A stretch of DNA of 64,000 nt from Trileptium ribeirensis (lineage: Eukaryota > Nematoda > Enoplea > Enoplida > Thoracostomopsidae): NCBI GenBank assembly GCA_030248225.1, contig JASANE010016390.1, positions 39,623 through 103,622 on the forward strand. Reading direction: 5' to 3'. A program made the translations under genes and the position numbers. Below, one piece after another: positions 12,761 through 24,459 of this stretch. Every line of letters begins with the position of its first letter. Positions within the stretch are counted from its first letter, which is position 1. Below the pieces are notes generated by a model. That model did not search any database. It was not told the origin of the DNA and was given only the letters and a program-made list of their open reading frames with translations.

Positions 12761-13426
12761 CAGTATCACGCTGATGTGCTGCAAATATATTATTTCAATA
12801 TTTGAATAATAATAGAATGTTCGTAAATAGTAATAATTCTATTCCGTTCCTGTTTGGCGCAGTGTGTCAATCAGTATCACGCTGATGTGCTGCAAATATA
12901 TTATTTCAATATTTGAATAATAATAGAATGTTCGTAAATAGTAATAATTCTATTCCGTTCCTGTTTGGCGCAGTGTGTCAATCAGTATCACGCTGATGTG
13001 CTGCAAATATATTATTTCAATATTTGAATAATAATAGAATGTTCGTAAATAGTAATAATTCTATTCCGTTCCTGTTTGGCGCAGTGTGTCAATCAGTATC
13101 ACGCTGATGTGCTGCAAATATATTATTTCAATATTTGAATAATAATAGAATGTTCGTAAATAGTAATAATTCTATTCCGTTCCTGTTTGGCGCAGTGTGT
13201 CAATCAGTATCACGCTGATGTGCTGCAAATATATTATTTCAATATTTGAATAATAATAGAATGTTCGTAAATAGTAATAATTCTATTCCGTTCCTGTTTG
13301 GCGCAGTGTGTCAATCAGTATCACGCTGATGTGCTGCAAATATATTATTTCAATATTTGAATAATAATAGAATGTTCGTAAATAGTAATAATTCTATTCA
13401 GTTCCTGTTTGGTGCAGTGTGTCAAT
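12761..13426. repeat. Tandem array, 111-bp unit, six near-identical copies
   Basis: The unit starts CAGTATCACGCTGATGTGCT at 12761, 12872, 12983, 13094, 13205 and 13316, exactly 111 bp apart. The first five copies look identical by eye. The sixth has substitutions near its end (CAGTTCC for CCGTTCC, GGTGCAG for GGCGCAG). Each unit holds short inverted repeats, for example TCAG-n7-CTGA and AGAAT...ATTCT. The near-identity implies recent expansion or ongoing homogenisation. It directly abuts the L2/CR1-like LINE fragment on its right. Confidence 0.97.
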
Positions 13427-13559
13427 CGAAATTACTGAACATATTAACGATTCAGTTGGCGCTAACCGAAATGTCCTCCGATTCCTTGCCGAATAGGGTT
13501 ATTGGTTCAGTGGTTAATTTTGGGCCTACCACGCAGCCGAAAGTTCATTAAGCGGCGAG

Positions 13560-13980
13560 TTATGCAATGCGCTAAATTTCTGCGGTTATAGTCTTAACCG
13601 ACGCATTCAATACAAGATTCTCTTACTGGTATACAACGCACTTAGTGTCAACAGTCCGACATATATTGCTGACATGCTCACAAACTCAACAGGATCGTGA
13701 CTTGCCAACGAACGGGTATTGCGTATTGATATGACAAGAAATGGCAGTTTTCAATTTTTGGGACCCTCAGAATGGAATAAACTGCCAGCCACATTGAGAA
13801 ATCGTGATCTTGAAATTACTCAATTCAAATCTAAACTAAAGACTCATTTATTCCCAATGACGTGACAATTTTTCATATTGTACACGTATCATTACATTCT
13901 CTTTTTGCGCTTCTGCAACGCTCCTGCGAAAAAAGCGCGTTATAAATTCATTGTTGTTGTTGTTGTTGTTGTTGTTAACT
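13560..13980 (+). pseudogene. 3' end of an L2/CR1-like LINE with GTT-repeat tail
   Basis: One frame gives RIQYKILLLVYNAL, then a serine- and proline-containing linker, FLGPSEWNKLP and FKSKLKTHLF. This is the C-terminal signature of CR1/L2-type LINE ORF2 proteins (RIxFKILLLTYKAL ... LWNSLP ... FKxxLKTHLF). One in-frame stop lies in the linker. The sequence ends GCGCGTTATAAATTCATTG followed by about nine GTT units (13951-13977), the kind of short microsatellite 3' tail these elements carry. Only the last 100 or so codons remain, so this is a 5'-truncated dead copy. Confidence 0.85.
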
Positions 13981-14190
13981 GTAAGGCTACGTGGTTCCTG
14001 CGTTTTAAAGAAATGCACTTAGAATATGGGTTAACCTTTATAATTTAACTTTGATCTGAAAATTATGCTGTAATTCAGTGTTAAAATATATATAGTTATT
14101 TTATGTATATAAAATTTTCGTGAACATTGGTTGAATTTTGTTTTAACTTCATTATTTTTGTAGTTGACTAAGCCGAACTGATCCGTTTCT

Positions 14191-14304
14191 TCAGAGAACC
14201 GATTTGCGAAGTGATTGATATTTTTCGGCTTCGCGCAAAATTCGTTCGCGTCGCATTTCGTCATCTTGTCCGGTCACCCAATAAGTTACCAAATCACCTT
14301 TTCC
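14191..14304 (-). CDS. Receptor-type guanylate cyclase, last coding exon
   Basis: After the acceptor TTTTTTCCAG the exon reads GKGDLVTYWVTGQDDE and continues with a basic, helix-prone tail, MRRERILREAEKYQSL, to a TGA stop at 14193-14191. The motif GKG-x-x-x-TYWVTG is the standard end of the guanylate cyclase catalytic region (compare GKG..TYWLxG). It starts in phase 0 and follows the exon at 16390-16481, which ends in phase 0 after VSMK. The charged C-terminal tail is short compared with those of many receptor cyclases. Confidence 0.9.
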   Translation of the reverse strand, partial: GKGDLVTYWVTGQDDEMRRERILREAEKYQSLRKSVL

Positions 14305-16389
14305 CTGGAAAAAATCCAAGAAGACAATTAGTGAAATAAGTTGTAATAAGCCAGGCAAATTCATGTTGAGTGAACCTAACAAAAATGAAATATGGACGGT
14401 ATATATTCTTTGTTATTTAATCTACGCGATTTTCGATTGTACGACATAACTATATGTATATCAGAAGTTTTTAAAATCTGGATTTAAACAATTTAAAATA
14501 ATCATTTCCATTAAATTATATCAATAAATCTAAGTATTATTTGTATCAATCATAGCAAGTCGAAGAATAACACAGGCGAATCATCATTTGATGGTTAAAG
14601 ACGAATATTTAAAAGGCGAACAGTGTTTTAGGAAATAATAGTGTGGATGGCCGGGATCTTGACAATACTTATTGGCGCAGATTTTTTGTCATTGTACATT
14701 GAACTTACTTCTGCGTGAAAGTAATAACCATGTAATAATATCGAAGAGATGGTTTTTAAATTTAATGATTTCTAGTTGTATAATTACGACTTGAAATTCC
14801 TTTTAATTTTTTTATTCAGACAAAATTAAAAATTTTGTAGCTAAATTGTCGTGAAGAATTGGTAGAGAGTCTCAGAAACTATTAATTTTGTAAAGATTCG
14901 ACGTTTTAAATTCCTAGAACGAAAAGTCAACTGTGGAATCTTTTGTTGGATTTATAGCATATGACTGCTTGGACTAGCGTTCAACGGCCGTGAACGTCGT
15001 ATATGTTTATTGTCTAAATAATATGCATCAATGTTCAGTGACAGATCTCAACTCCATCCGTCGCCCAGCACTAATATAGCATAGTTTTGCAACAGTCTGC
15101 CTAGGCGTAGAATTCGGCACTTGCTATAGTACGCCAAGCGAAACATTCATAAGCAAATCGATATTTGAATTAATGCTGGAGAAAAATATACAAATATTAA
15201 ATTCGTATTGTAGTAAGAGAAGCTTCTTGTTAGTCATCCGTCTATTTCGCCGCCCAGCCATTGAAGCGTTGGCCGGCCGACGGCCGCAAATCTTAACTTC
15301 TGGTTAAAGCAAATTCTAACATTCCACTTTTTAGAAAAAAACCAAAAAAACAAAAACAAACATATTTAGTGTTAGTCGATAATGGCTTACTCCCATCCTG
15401 GGCCATTACAACTAGTCATAGACTGAACTACGCCAACAGATAAGCATTAGAGAAGACAATATGTATTGGAGGCGGAGTATAAGTATATACTTTTACTGTT
15501 TTGGTGCATACGTGTGCGAATTATATCCACGATAAGATTCATAACTAATCGGCAGCACCCAACGCCGAGTTATGCGGTGTGTACGTTATAAAGTACCCCC
15601 AAATGAATATTTTGTTCCCCAATAGTATAGGCCACACCATCCAGTGGTACACTGTGTATACCTACACTGTATAATGAAATAGATGGCGTATGAGACACTA
15701 TCAACTTTACTATGCTGTCTAGAACAACCTGTTATATTTTACAGACTGTGTCAGGCACCTGTAGCGACTAATTAATGTCGATATAATTTCTACGTAGTTG
15801 CACAATTCTGTTTTGGGCTATGGATAATATAATTCTGACGCTGGAATGATTCGAGAGATTATCGAATCAGTGAGCAGTTACTAATTATTACGCACGGAAT
15901 CAAGTTACATTGATTAATAATTAATTAATTGACGTTATTCCAACAGTGGTTGCCGGTAGACATTCTTGGTCATCTTCAAGGTAAACTTTTAAGTTGCTCG
16001 AAACATTCAACACACCATATAAAAACACATTATATAACGCGTGTAAATAACAGTTATACCATGGTATAGGTGACACCATATAATTTTTTCAAAATTTTTA
16101 TCGTGTAGCCTACACGGTACTATTATACAAAGTTTAGCAGCTATGCACACTATCTTAAAATATCTTCGAACACACTATGATGTCGGAGCCTACATATTTT
16201 GTATAGTGGTAGAGACACCTTGGGCAACAAAGGTTCCATATGGGTAATCCTTAGTAACGTAAACGCCGCATTATATATCTGTACAGATACGATCTATACT
16301 GCAGTTATCCCAACCAATTGCCTCAATTTCTGGAGGAAACGCCGCTCTTGGATATCCCAAATATATAACGCTGTTTTCCAGCGACATAC
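14305..16389 (-). other. Guanylate cyclase intron
   Basis: A 2.1-kb interval between two cyclase exons with matching phase 0. A palindromic TTGGCCGGCCGAC-type stretch lies near 15270 and a short poly-A/C-rich run near 15340. No exon of any other gene was recognised. Confidence 0.6.
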
Positions 16390-16481
16390 TTTCATCGAGA
16401 CAACACCTCGTTTCTCGATATAATAGCCTTGTAGTTTGTCCAAAACGTCTTTGCATTCACCGCTGCAATGAATTTTCATTG
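16390..16481 (-). CDS. Receptor-type guanylate cyclase, penultimate exon
   Basis: The acceptor TTTTTTCAG is followed by CA, which completes an alanine codon begun by the single G left at the end of the previous exon. The exon then reads MKIHCSGECKDVLDKLQ and RGVVSMK. Family proteins have GEA-x-KIHxS and RGxxxMKGKG at the same places, so the order and spacing are as expected. The donor is AAA followed by GTATGT, phase 0. Length is 92 bp. Confidence 0.93.
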
Positions 16482-18768
16482 CTGAAAAAATTAATCAAAA
16501 CGTCTAGAAATGCGCATTTATTTCCTGTCAAACGTACATATCTGGTTACACGTTATGATTTAACAGTTTGAGTTAAGTTTTTAGTTGTATGCCGCAAAAT
16601 CATCAAATAAGAAGCTCAGCTCAACTTTCACGTTGAAGGTTTACTTACAAATATTAAGTCAATGGTATTGTGCAAGAGTTTTATTAGTTTGGGTCTGCCG
16701 ATGACACGGCGTCATAGATTATGGGTTACCGTTTATTTTGCTTTATTTCTAAGTCGCCAAATGTTTTTCTGTCAAAGGTTTATATTAGGCTTTTTGGGTT
16801 CTGTTTGGGCTTTTTTATGTTTTGTGCTGCTGCCAACATTTGAGTTAATATAGCCGCTACATTGATGATGTTCAGTTATAATAACGTAACGTATCGAACT
16901 AAAAATCGTCTCCTATACAAGTTAGTTTAATGAAGTGAGGCTTGTTTTATGTTAAAACAATTTTCGCCATCAAAACATCAGCACGTCAGAGGTAAATCAT
17001 ATGATGCTTCATTCGGCAGTATACCAAATTCTTAGGGTTCATGCAGTGGAACTATGTAGACCAGTTTAGTATGTCAGGTAAACTGTTGGGCGAACCCTTG
17101 CTTTTGTGTTGTTAGTTCTAACCGCGCATCCTTGAACAGCTGTACCCAAACCCGATCCAAAATTTATGGAGCGATGATGGAATACATTTAGATGATACAT
17201 GCTCATAAAGGAAGGTACGCCGGTTACTCCCTGAGGTGCCGAATCCCTTCCCCACGCGAAGCGGCTGACCCCATTGGAGGCCGAAGGCCAACTCTTTTTA
17301 AACTAGCACCGGGATACTCACTGTAGGACATCCGATCTCGAGCATGTATGATTCAGATCTTAGATGTAAGAAATGTATGATTAGAAATGCAAGATGTAAG
17401 AAATCCGATGGCACTGAAATACATTAGTGTTTGACAAAAGGAGCGTTTAATCAAATTCAAAACGTGTCATCCTCGCAAATCATTATTAGCCATGTCGATC
17501 CGTATGACACTTGAGAAGCTTGTGCGATTTCAACAGATTTGCGAATGTCAATGTAAATTGTACAAAATAATTTTAGAAGCCTAGATAGAGCATATAGTTG
17601 CTGTTTTCTTCCTTAAGTGCTTGCCGTTATGAGGAAACCCTATATTATTTTGAGGCTGTGTACAGAATGTGCAAAGCTTATTCTATTAATGGTAATTGGG
17701 ATTTCGTCTTTTGCTGATTTTGTATAACTGTATATAGCTTGTATATTCAACCGAACTGTCTAACAACATTCCTTCGGCTTATCTCATGATGGTGAAGAGT
17801 ATTACTCTTATCAAAACACGATTAATACTGATCATTCCAACTATTGGCACTTTTCGTTTTAGCGCTTTAATTGAACAGAACATGCGATAGTTCCGTGCAA
17901 ATAACTGAATAGCAGTGGTGTTTGATATAAACTATCTACCGACATCACCCACATAGCAACGTTATTGTGACAGTGAACACATTTCGCACTGAAAAGCGCA
18001 AATGTGATATAGAAAACAAGAGCATGCAACCAATGCTGAAAATGTTAAAGCTTGCGCCAAGATTTTTTAAGATGGTGAAAAATTTTAAGCTTTGATTTGT
18101 GCTATCGTATAGGCGAAACATTTCTTCATATCTTAACAAAACTCATCGACTAATTTAACTAACTGATGTTTTTCTACTAATAAATCTTCTTCAACTACCT
18201 GATGAACAAAGTCATTCTGTGTTTTGTTCAATTTCTCCTGTTTGATTAATTTTGCTATAATCCTATAGCAAAAACCAGTCTTTGATAGTCAATTTTAATG
18301 AAAACATAAAACGCCTATCTCAACGGTGTTTTCATCTGACATGCAGCTAAAATGATTCATGATTTTGTGATCATTGAATCCACATGTCGTTACCAAGCCA
18401 ACAATGTAAATGTGCACGTATGTTGTATGCATTTGCTATAAGTTATTGGTCTTTTCCTTTAGCTCCGACCACCCCCTCCGCCTCAGGCCGAAATTGGCCG
18501 ATTTTGAAGAATCAGACACTTGTCAAAGTCTGGACTCATTAACTCCAATCACTAATATTTAATAACAAAGTCATTTTCATAAATTCAGCAAAAATAAATT
18601 CAGCTATTCATATTCTAAACATAGCGGTAAGCTTATAGCTAATATACACGATTCAACAATTAACATTATTTGTAACACAGCTTATATAGTTAAAGCCGTG
18701 CATCAAATTGACTTAGCGCACGGTTAGCTAAATTAGCTATATTACAAGTCAGTTGTCGCGCAGCCAGG

Positions 18769-18882
18769 CGTGCATCAAGTGATTTGTACGCACGGTTGTG
18801 TTGTTTATCTCGTTCAAACCTTTGCTGTCGCACTCGTTTGAACTCGTCACAACCGTGCGTACAAATCACTTAACGCACGATA
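18769..18882. repeat. Long hairpin with 24-bp perfect arms
   Basis: The arms at 18777-18800 and 18848-18871 are perfect inverted copies (AAGTGATTTGTACGCACGG plus TTGTG). Outside them the match continues imperfectly, and inside the loop a second pair, GTTCAAAC and GTTTGAAC, nests. The whole can fold into an almost continuous hairpin of about 110 bases. It lies in an intron of the cyclase gene. It is probably a small foldback or MITE-like element; a structured RNA is the alternative. Confidence 0.85.
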
Positions 18883-19068
18883 GATGTGCTACAACTATTA
18901 CATAATATATACTATGTATCATAATAAGCAAACATGTTTCAAATCAAATATCTAATACACTGCCATCCTGAGGGACAGCGGTGAAAAATGGAAAGTTGTT
19001 ATTTTGACTTGGATTATGCATAAATATTCGCATGTATAGGAAACAATGTATAAAAATTTGGGACGTGC

Positions 19069-19228
19069 CTTCTCCGTTTGATTCCATCCGAGATGCCGTA
19101 TTAACTGTATCGCCGAAAAGGCAATAGCGTGGCATTCGTAAACCAACGACGCCGGCGACACACGATCCCGAATGGATACCGATTCGAAGTTGAAGTTGTT
19201 CGTTTGGTCGATGATGTACTTTGAATAC
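19069..19228 (-). CDS. Receptor-type guanylate cyclase, catalytic-core exon
   Basis: The acceptor TACATTTCAG precedes [18 protein letters not shown], then [15 protein letters not shown] and [19 protein letters not shown]. These are hallmark residues of class III cyclases: RIGIHSG, the second metal/pyrophosphate region, and [16 protein letters not shown], with the transition-state Asn and Arg. It is 160 bp, phase 0 in and phase 1 out. The exon must end at the G of 19069, because only then does G join CA of the next exon to give the conserved alanine of GEA. The intron therefore starts GCACGT, a GC donor. Using the nearby GT (19064-19063) shifts the frame into a stop. Confidence 0.95.
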
Positions 19229-20576
19229 CTGAAATGTACTAACCATTGGACGTCCTCCTCTGGGTAAAACTTTTTATAGCGTTGTGAAGCTGATTGAGAA
19301 ATTTCACCGACAATGTCTTTGAATATCTTGATTTTTATGCCATCAATACGCTTCGCAATATCCATTAATTAAGCTATTGCAAATAATTAAAAATTTAAAA
19401 ATGCTCTGCCGAGGTGTAATTGGCGAAGCGACTACCGATAACCGCAAATTTAGTGGAAAGGGTGGTTATTTCCAGACAGGTGTCCATTAGCATATAACGC
19501 GCCAGCCAACCGGTCTATATTTACTGTGAATTTTTGAGTCAAAAATATCGTAAACAGAGTTAATTTACACACGGACATCTCTGATAAGTGCCAGAACTGT
19601 CTTTGAAATATTAAGATATCTGAACGAAGGTTCTTCGCTGACTTCAAACATTTTCTAAATGTGCGTTCACACGTTGAGACTGTTTGCTCAAAATTTGATA
19701 AAATTTTAATCCGGAGATTTATCGACATTTGGAAGCGATTTGTAATGGACAAATAAGGCAAATCATGATGTTTTAAATTTGTTTAGTAAAATTTTGAGCT
19801 CAAAATCTCTCAAGATATACCTTCATTGTCATGCATGAGGAAACTTAAGCTACGCCGCTTACCATCCTCTATTGTCAAAAGCAAATGCGATTCCATTGTT
19901 CACTGAACGCAAATATCATTTTTGTATAAAAAACAGAAATTAGTCCGTTTCATATATCATAGATTATACCTTGAACATGTTCGGGAATACATTGGTGTTA
20001 AAGCACAGGGACCGAATTCCATTCGCTAATTGTGATATGGAACAGAAAATTGCCGAAATTGAATGCGGCTATTGAAATCCGAGTTTTGTTATCTAACAAT
20101 GTTTTGTACATCGTGTCAAAAGATTATAGTTGGCGTTGCATCTTAAGTTTACTCTTGCATCAGAAATTGATTACAGTAAACATGTTATAAAAGTTTGAGC
20201 ACTGTTTGAGCTAAACTTATGATCAAATTTCAAGTAAAAAACTTGAGAATGTAAACGTAGCTTATTCTGTCGACTCTTTATCAATAGGTATGTTTATGCA
20301 TCATCGTAAAATCATTAAAGGTAAAAGTCGTGCTGAGATGTTGTCTGACTTGGGTTGTTCATTGCGGTCGAAAGACAAACCTTTATTCACGATGGTCTGA
20401 ATCACAGGCATTGGAGTAGCAATATTTGTGGGTTTTGTAGATATCATTAAATTATTCATATATTTAGGAGAACAATTGATTGCAAATCATGTTTTTTGTG
20501 TGAATGTGATGTAGCTACAGCTTATGGCGCTCGTGTTGCTTGCTCATGTCGGCGCTTGAATAGAGAATATTTTTAC

Positions 20577-20759
20577 CTTGATCGCTGCCAGTAATTGCAA
20601 AGACATCGAAGTAATTTCACCGGCGTGGTTATCACCGTTTCGATCGGGCAATCCGGATACCACCATATATGCGTCACCGATAGTTTCAACTTTGTAGACG
20701 TCGTAATTCCCAATAATTCCGTCGAAACAAGTGTATAAATCGTTCAAGAATGTGACAAT
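20577..20759 (-). CDS. Receptor-type guanylate cyclase, catalytic-core exon
   Basis: The exon follows TTTTTAG and is 183 bp (61 codons), phase 0 at both ends. It reads [16 protein letters not shown], then [16 protein letters not shown] and [17 protein letters not shown]. LNDLYTxFD, the [16 protein letters not shown] core (with a metal-binding Asp and substrate-recognition residues) and HAxEI are diagnostic of guanylate rather than adenylate cyclases. The donor is AAG followed by GTAAAA. All conserved residues seen are intact. Confidence 0.96.
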
Positions 20760-21621
20760 CTAAAAATCAAGACATTTATATACTTGAATATTTTTTGACA
20801 GACGATGTATGATCGCTTCGATCTGAAAATCGCTCCAGCTGCACAGTTTTCCTCCATACGTCAAAGGTAGTTTGTTAACAGGACCATACAGCATAGCTTA
20901 TTATCCGCAGGATTTAGCTTGGTTGACAAATGAGCGAATGTAATCAGGCACAAGAATCACTAAATATTCCAACCTCCATATTGGAATTCTTTGTACATAC
21001 CAATACTTCTTCCGAGAGATTTAAAAAAATTTACAATATTCGTATATTATGTCTGAGATAGAAAACATCTATATAGAATTAGGTAAAGTTGCTCGAAAAT
21101 AATCTTATGTTACGCTGACAAGTTGGCGATAAAAACGAAATTTACGTTTATTTTGGTGCTGTATTCATACAGTAAGTGATGGGTGAAATTGCTTACTTTT
21201 CGACCGCCATACGATCAATTTGCATGACATGTAACTGTTTTTTACATTTGAGGTAGTAACACAACTAAACGGTAATAGTTTATGTTAATAGGATTAGTTA
21301 AACCACATTTTTCATATATATATATATATAACGTAAGCTATATGTACAACGCAACGACGCCACCAAAGCGTCTTAGGAGCATCCCGTAAAGGTAAAATAT
21401 TCGCTTAATGTATTAATTTTAAAACACCGAAAAGAGAATGTAATTCCAGAAACAGTTAAGTGATTTTAGAACACATTTTTTTGCGACAATTTATATTGGG
21501 AGAATTGAATATATGTAAAGTTTTTCTTATATTTTTAAATTTGCAAAATTACAGGTAAAAAATTTCTTTCTACAATTTTATGCAAAGCCACAGCGATTAA
21601 AAAAATAAGACACTTTTTCAG

Positions 21622-22185
21622 GTGAGATAACGCCTAATTTCAAATTTCAAAAGTGCTTCTGATGTGATTCTTCTGTGGTTTGAGATACCGCTAATAACAA
21701 ATTTCAAAAGTGCTTCTGATGTGATTCTTCTGTTTGTTTGAGATACCGCTAATAACAAATTTCAAAAGTACTTCTGTGATTCTTATGTGGTTTGAGATAC
21801 CGCTAATAACAAATTTCAAAAGTGCTTCTGATGTGATTCTTCTGTGGTTTGAGATACCGCTAATAACAAATTTCAAAAGTGCTTCTGATGTGATTCTTAT
21901 GTGGTTTGAGATAGCGATAATAACAAATTTCAAAAGTGCTTCTGATGTGATTTTCTGTGGTTTGAGATAGCGCTAATAACGAATTTCAAAGGTGCTTCTG
22001 ATGTGATTCTTCTGTGGTTTGAGATACCGCTAATAACAAATTTCAAAAGTGTTTCTGTGATTTTTCTGTGGTTTGAGATAGCGCTAATAACAAATTTCAA
22101 AAGCGCTTCTGCTGTGATTATTCTGTGGTTTGAGATATCACTAATCTCAAATTTCTAAAGTGCTTCAGATGTGATTCTTTTCTGA
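21622..22185. repeat. Tandem array, about 57-bp unit, ten copies
   Basis: The unit contains AATTTCAAAAGTGCTTCTG, GATGTGATTCTTCTGTGG and TTTGAGATACCGCTAATAAC. The ATTTCAAAAG element recurs at 21644, 21701, 21759, 21813, 21870, 21927, 21983, 22040, 22094 and 22151, spaced 54-58 bp. Because 57 is a multiple of three and the unit has few stops, long frames open on both strands across it; these are a by-product of the repeat, not genes. It lies in the cyclase intron between 20760 and 23134. Confidence 0.95.
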
Positions 22186-23134
22186 TTTGTTCTGTTTACA
22201 TAAGATCACCGTAAATCTAATTTTAACCCCGTTAGATATGAGCCTGCAGTAGCATCACTGCGCCATTTATATTGATCAATTGAAGTTCGCTTTAAAAATG
22301 AATGAAACTTTACAGTTTTGAGCAAATTCTGATCCGGTAACGGATGAGCGTCTAGCTTTGGTATTGAGTATTATCAAAAATGGTAGTGCCACAATGCAAG
22401 GACCATATATTTGAACGTTTAAGAATGTCGACATATAAGAACACTCCTACCATGTGTAAATTTTAATGAGTTGTACTGTAAACTCCAAGAGTTTTAATTA
22501 GTATTTTAATTAGTATTTTAATTACAATTTTAATGAGTTATATACAAGCCTAATTTTTCCAACATATGTTGTACCTCTACATAATATTTTGGCCCACAAG
22601 AACATTGAGAATCCGGTGCAATTACTAAAAGATACCGCGCCATTTTGGATATTTCAACAATGACAGCGGCATAAACTTGACAATGTGACAAATTGTAGTA
22701 TGGCTTCCAGTGCATTGTGGGATATGCTGTAACGAGTTCAGACCCGTGAGATAACGCTACTTTGATCGAGTGCACTGTACAAGAGTTCATACTGATATCT
22801 GAATATATATACCACAAGCCGTAACACACTTAACTTGTGCAGCACAGCTTTTTGTCTTAAACCATACAACAACTTTAATATTAAGGTTATGTGGAAACTT
22901 TCTTGATTGCCGTTTCCAGTAGAACTGGCTGCTTAGTTACAAAATGTGTTTAGCGAATTTTATGCTTGATATTCACATAACAAAATTCACAATATATCTT
23001 AGGTTCAATTGAGAAAGAAGGTTTTGTGCTTTTGTTTTCTCGATGTATATAAGCCAAACCTTGAAAATATAAAATCAACTGCTCAAATCATTATCTTTCT
23101 GTCGTATGACTGTAAATTGCAAATTGCGACAAAC

Positions 23135-23258
23135 CTGGAACGGAGTGCTTTGACTAGACATCGATGTAAAACCAACAATATCACTGAAGTAAATCGTGAC
23201 GCAGTCGTAGTTTTCGGCGTCGACATGTTGTCCGCGTTTCAGCTGATTTGCAACAGAT
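23135..23258 (-). CDS. Receptor-type guanylate cyclase, start of catalytic domain
   Basis: After TTTCCTACTTCAG the exon reads [18 protein letters not shown], then [15 protein letters not shown] and ends STPFQ before GTTTGT. SVAxQLKxGxxVxAE is the end of the dimerisation linker that precedes the catalytic domain in receptor guanylate cyclases; YFSDIVGFT carries the first metal-binding Asp. It is 124 bp, with one base completing a phase-2 codon (the lysine of the usual LPK-SVA), and it leaves in phase 0, as the next exon needs. The enzyme makes cGMP from GTP on the cytoplasmic side of a membrane receptor. The upstream kinase-homology and receptor exons were not identified, so the ligand-binding part is unknown. 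Confidence 0.95.
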
Positions 23259-23319
23259 CTGAAGTAGGAAATATAGATATATACAGCATATATACGTGCT
23301 GATGCAGGGAATCAAGGAG

Positions 23320-23500
23320 ATTATCCCTTAAGGCGCCGGACCATCTCCTCCCTCATCTCGGAGACTGGGTGACCACCCCCTTCGCCGCCGTGAGGTAGCC
23401 CGTTCCGCCAAAGGCTGCGCACCCCGCCGGTCCCCACTTTCTCCTTCTCCTCGGAGCCTGGGCCACCCCTTCCCCAAGAGGTAGCCACTGGTAGCTAAAA
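23320..23500. repeat. GC-rich island
   Basis: A block of about 180 bp, rich in CCCC and GCC runs, sits abruptly in AT-rich sequence. The 80-codon - strand frame across it has no motif. Similar isolated GC-rich blocks occur at 12.0, 17.2, 33.4, 34.6 and 40.5 kb. They may be pieces of a mobile family, but I could not align them to one another. Confidence 0.4.
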
Positions 23501-24459
23501 CAGGCTTTGTGTTTTATGTATATATAGTATACTAAAACCTCTGTAGTCCTGAACCCATGGAAACCATAAAACCTCGTGGACCGTAAATCCATCAAAAACT
23601 GAAATCGCGTGAAGTATTTGTGCTAGTCTCTGGATAACCGAGACATCGTATTCAGGATGCCTAAAAACCTATACCATTCTTTATGTCCTGTACCTAATAC
23701 GTAACCAAGCTACTGAAGACAGACGGTATTTTGGCAATTGGTTCGTTGACCCTAACTAAATCCATTAAAAACATCTGTGTAAATTAATATATATCCGGTT
23801 CTTGAAAACAACGACTTTAAAATTTTAGCGTTGATTGACGATGTAAAACGGTTTGAAAATTAGTGCTGAAACTCTTTGCACCGGTATAATTTCGATGCGA
23901 ATCAAGCATCAAACTGAATTATAGTTTATATTAAACCTAGGAAATGGCAGAGTGTACACTAAATTTAATCCATTTCGTGGTCCATACAGTACTATGTATT
24001 AATTGCGTTAGCAAAAAAGTTAAATGCACTTTATACCATAAATGCCTAAGGTCATACGGGTCAGGAGAAGACGGCTACCGCAGAGGGGGGTCGGTAGTGG
24101 GGATGCGCGGCAAAAGGGCATAGGTTACCTGATAACTAAAATTATCATCTTTTCCTCATAATTATCCACAACTACACACCGTTATGTATATAGAACTATT
24201 ATAAATATATGCTCTTATAAAGTAAACGGCTTTGAAGTAACTCAGGATTTTAAAAACCAATTTTGTTAGCGATGTTTCATATTTCATAACTGTTTTAACC
24301 CAAGTTCATAATTTGCATTTAGATTTACTTCTGCATTATTGTCGCAGCCGTCAGGATGTGACATTGTTTTCTTAATATTTCTCAGGCTCGGTATCATACG
24401 TCGTGGCACAGCAAGGTTCTATCCAGCCACTAACGCTGTTTACAATTAAAGTTTATTGA

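Noticed and set aside
19063..19069. GT donor at 19064-19063 for the cyclase exon
   Set aside because: It would put the next exon in a frame that hits a stop; the GC donor at 19068 keeps the conserved NGEA sequence.
21691..21970. Long overlapping frames on both strands at 21.7-22.0 kb
   Set aside because: They are repeat translations of the 57-bp tandem array, with no start context or splice support.
22530..22829. 99-codon - strand frame in the cyclase intron
   Set aside because: Cysteine- and tyrosine-rich sequence with no recognised motif; neighbouring cyclase exons join in phase without it.
23353..23595. 80-codon - strand frame near the cyclase gene
   Set aside because: Runs through a GC-rich island and into AT-rich sequence with no motif; not the missing cyclase exon.
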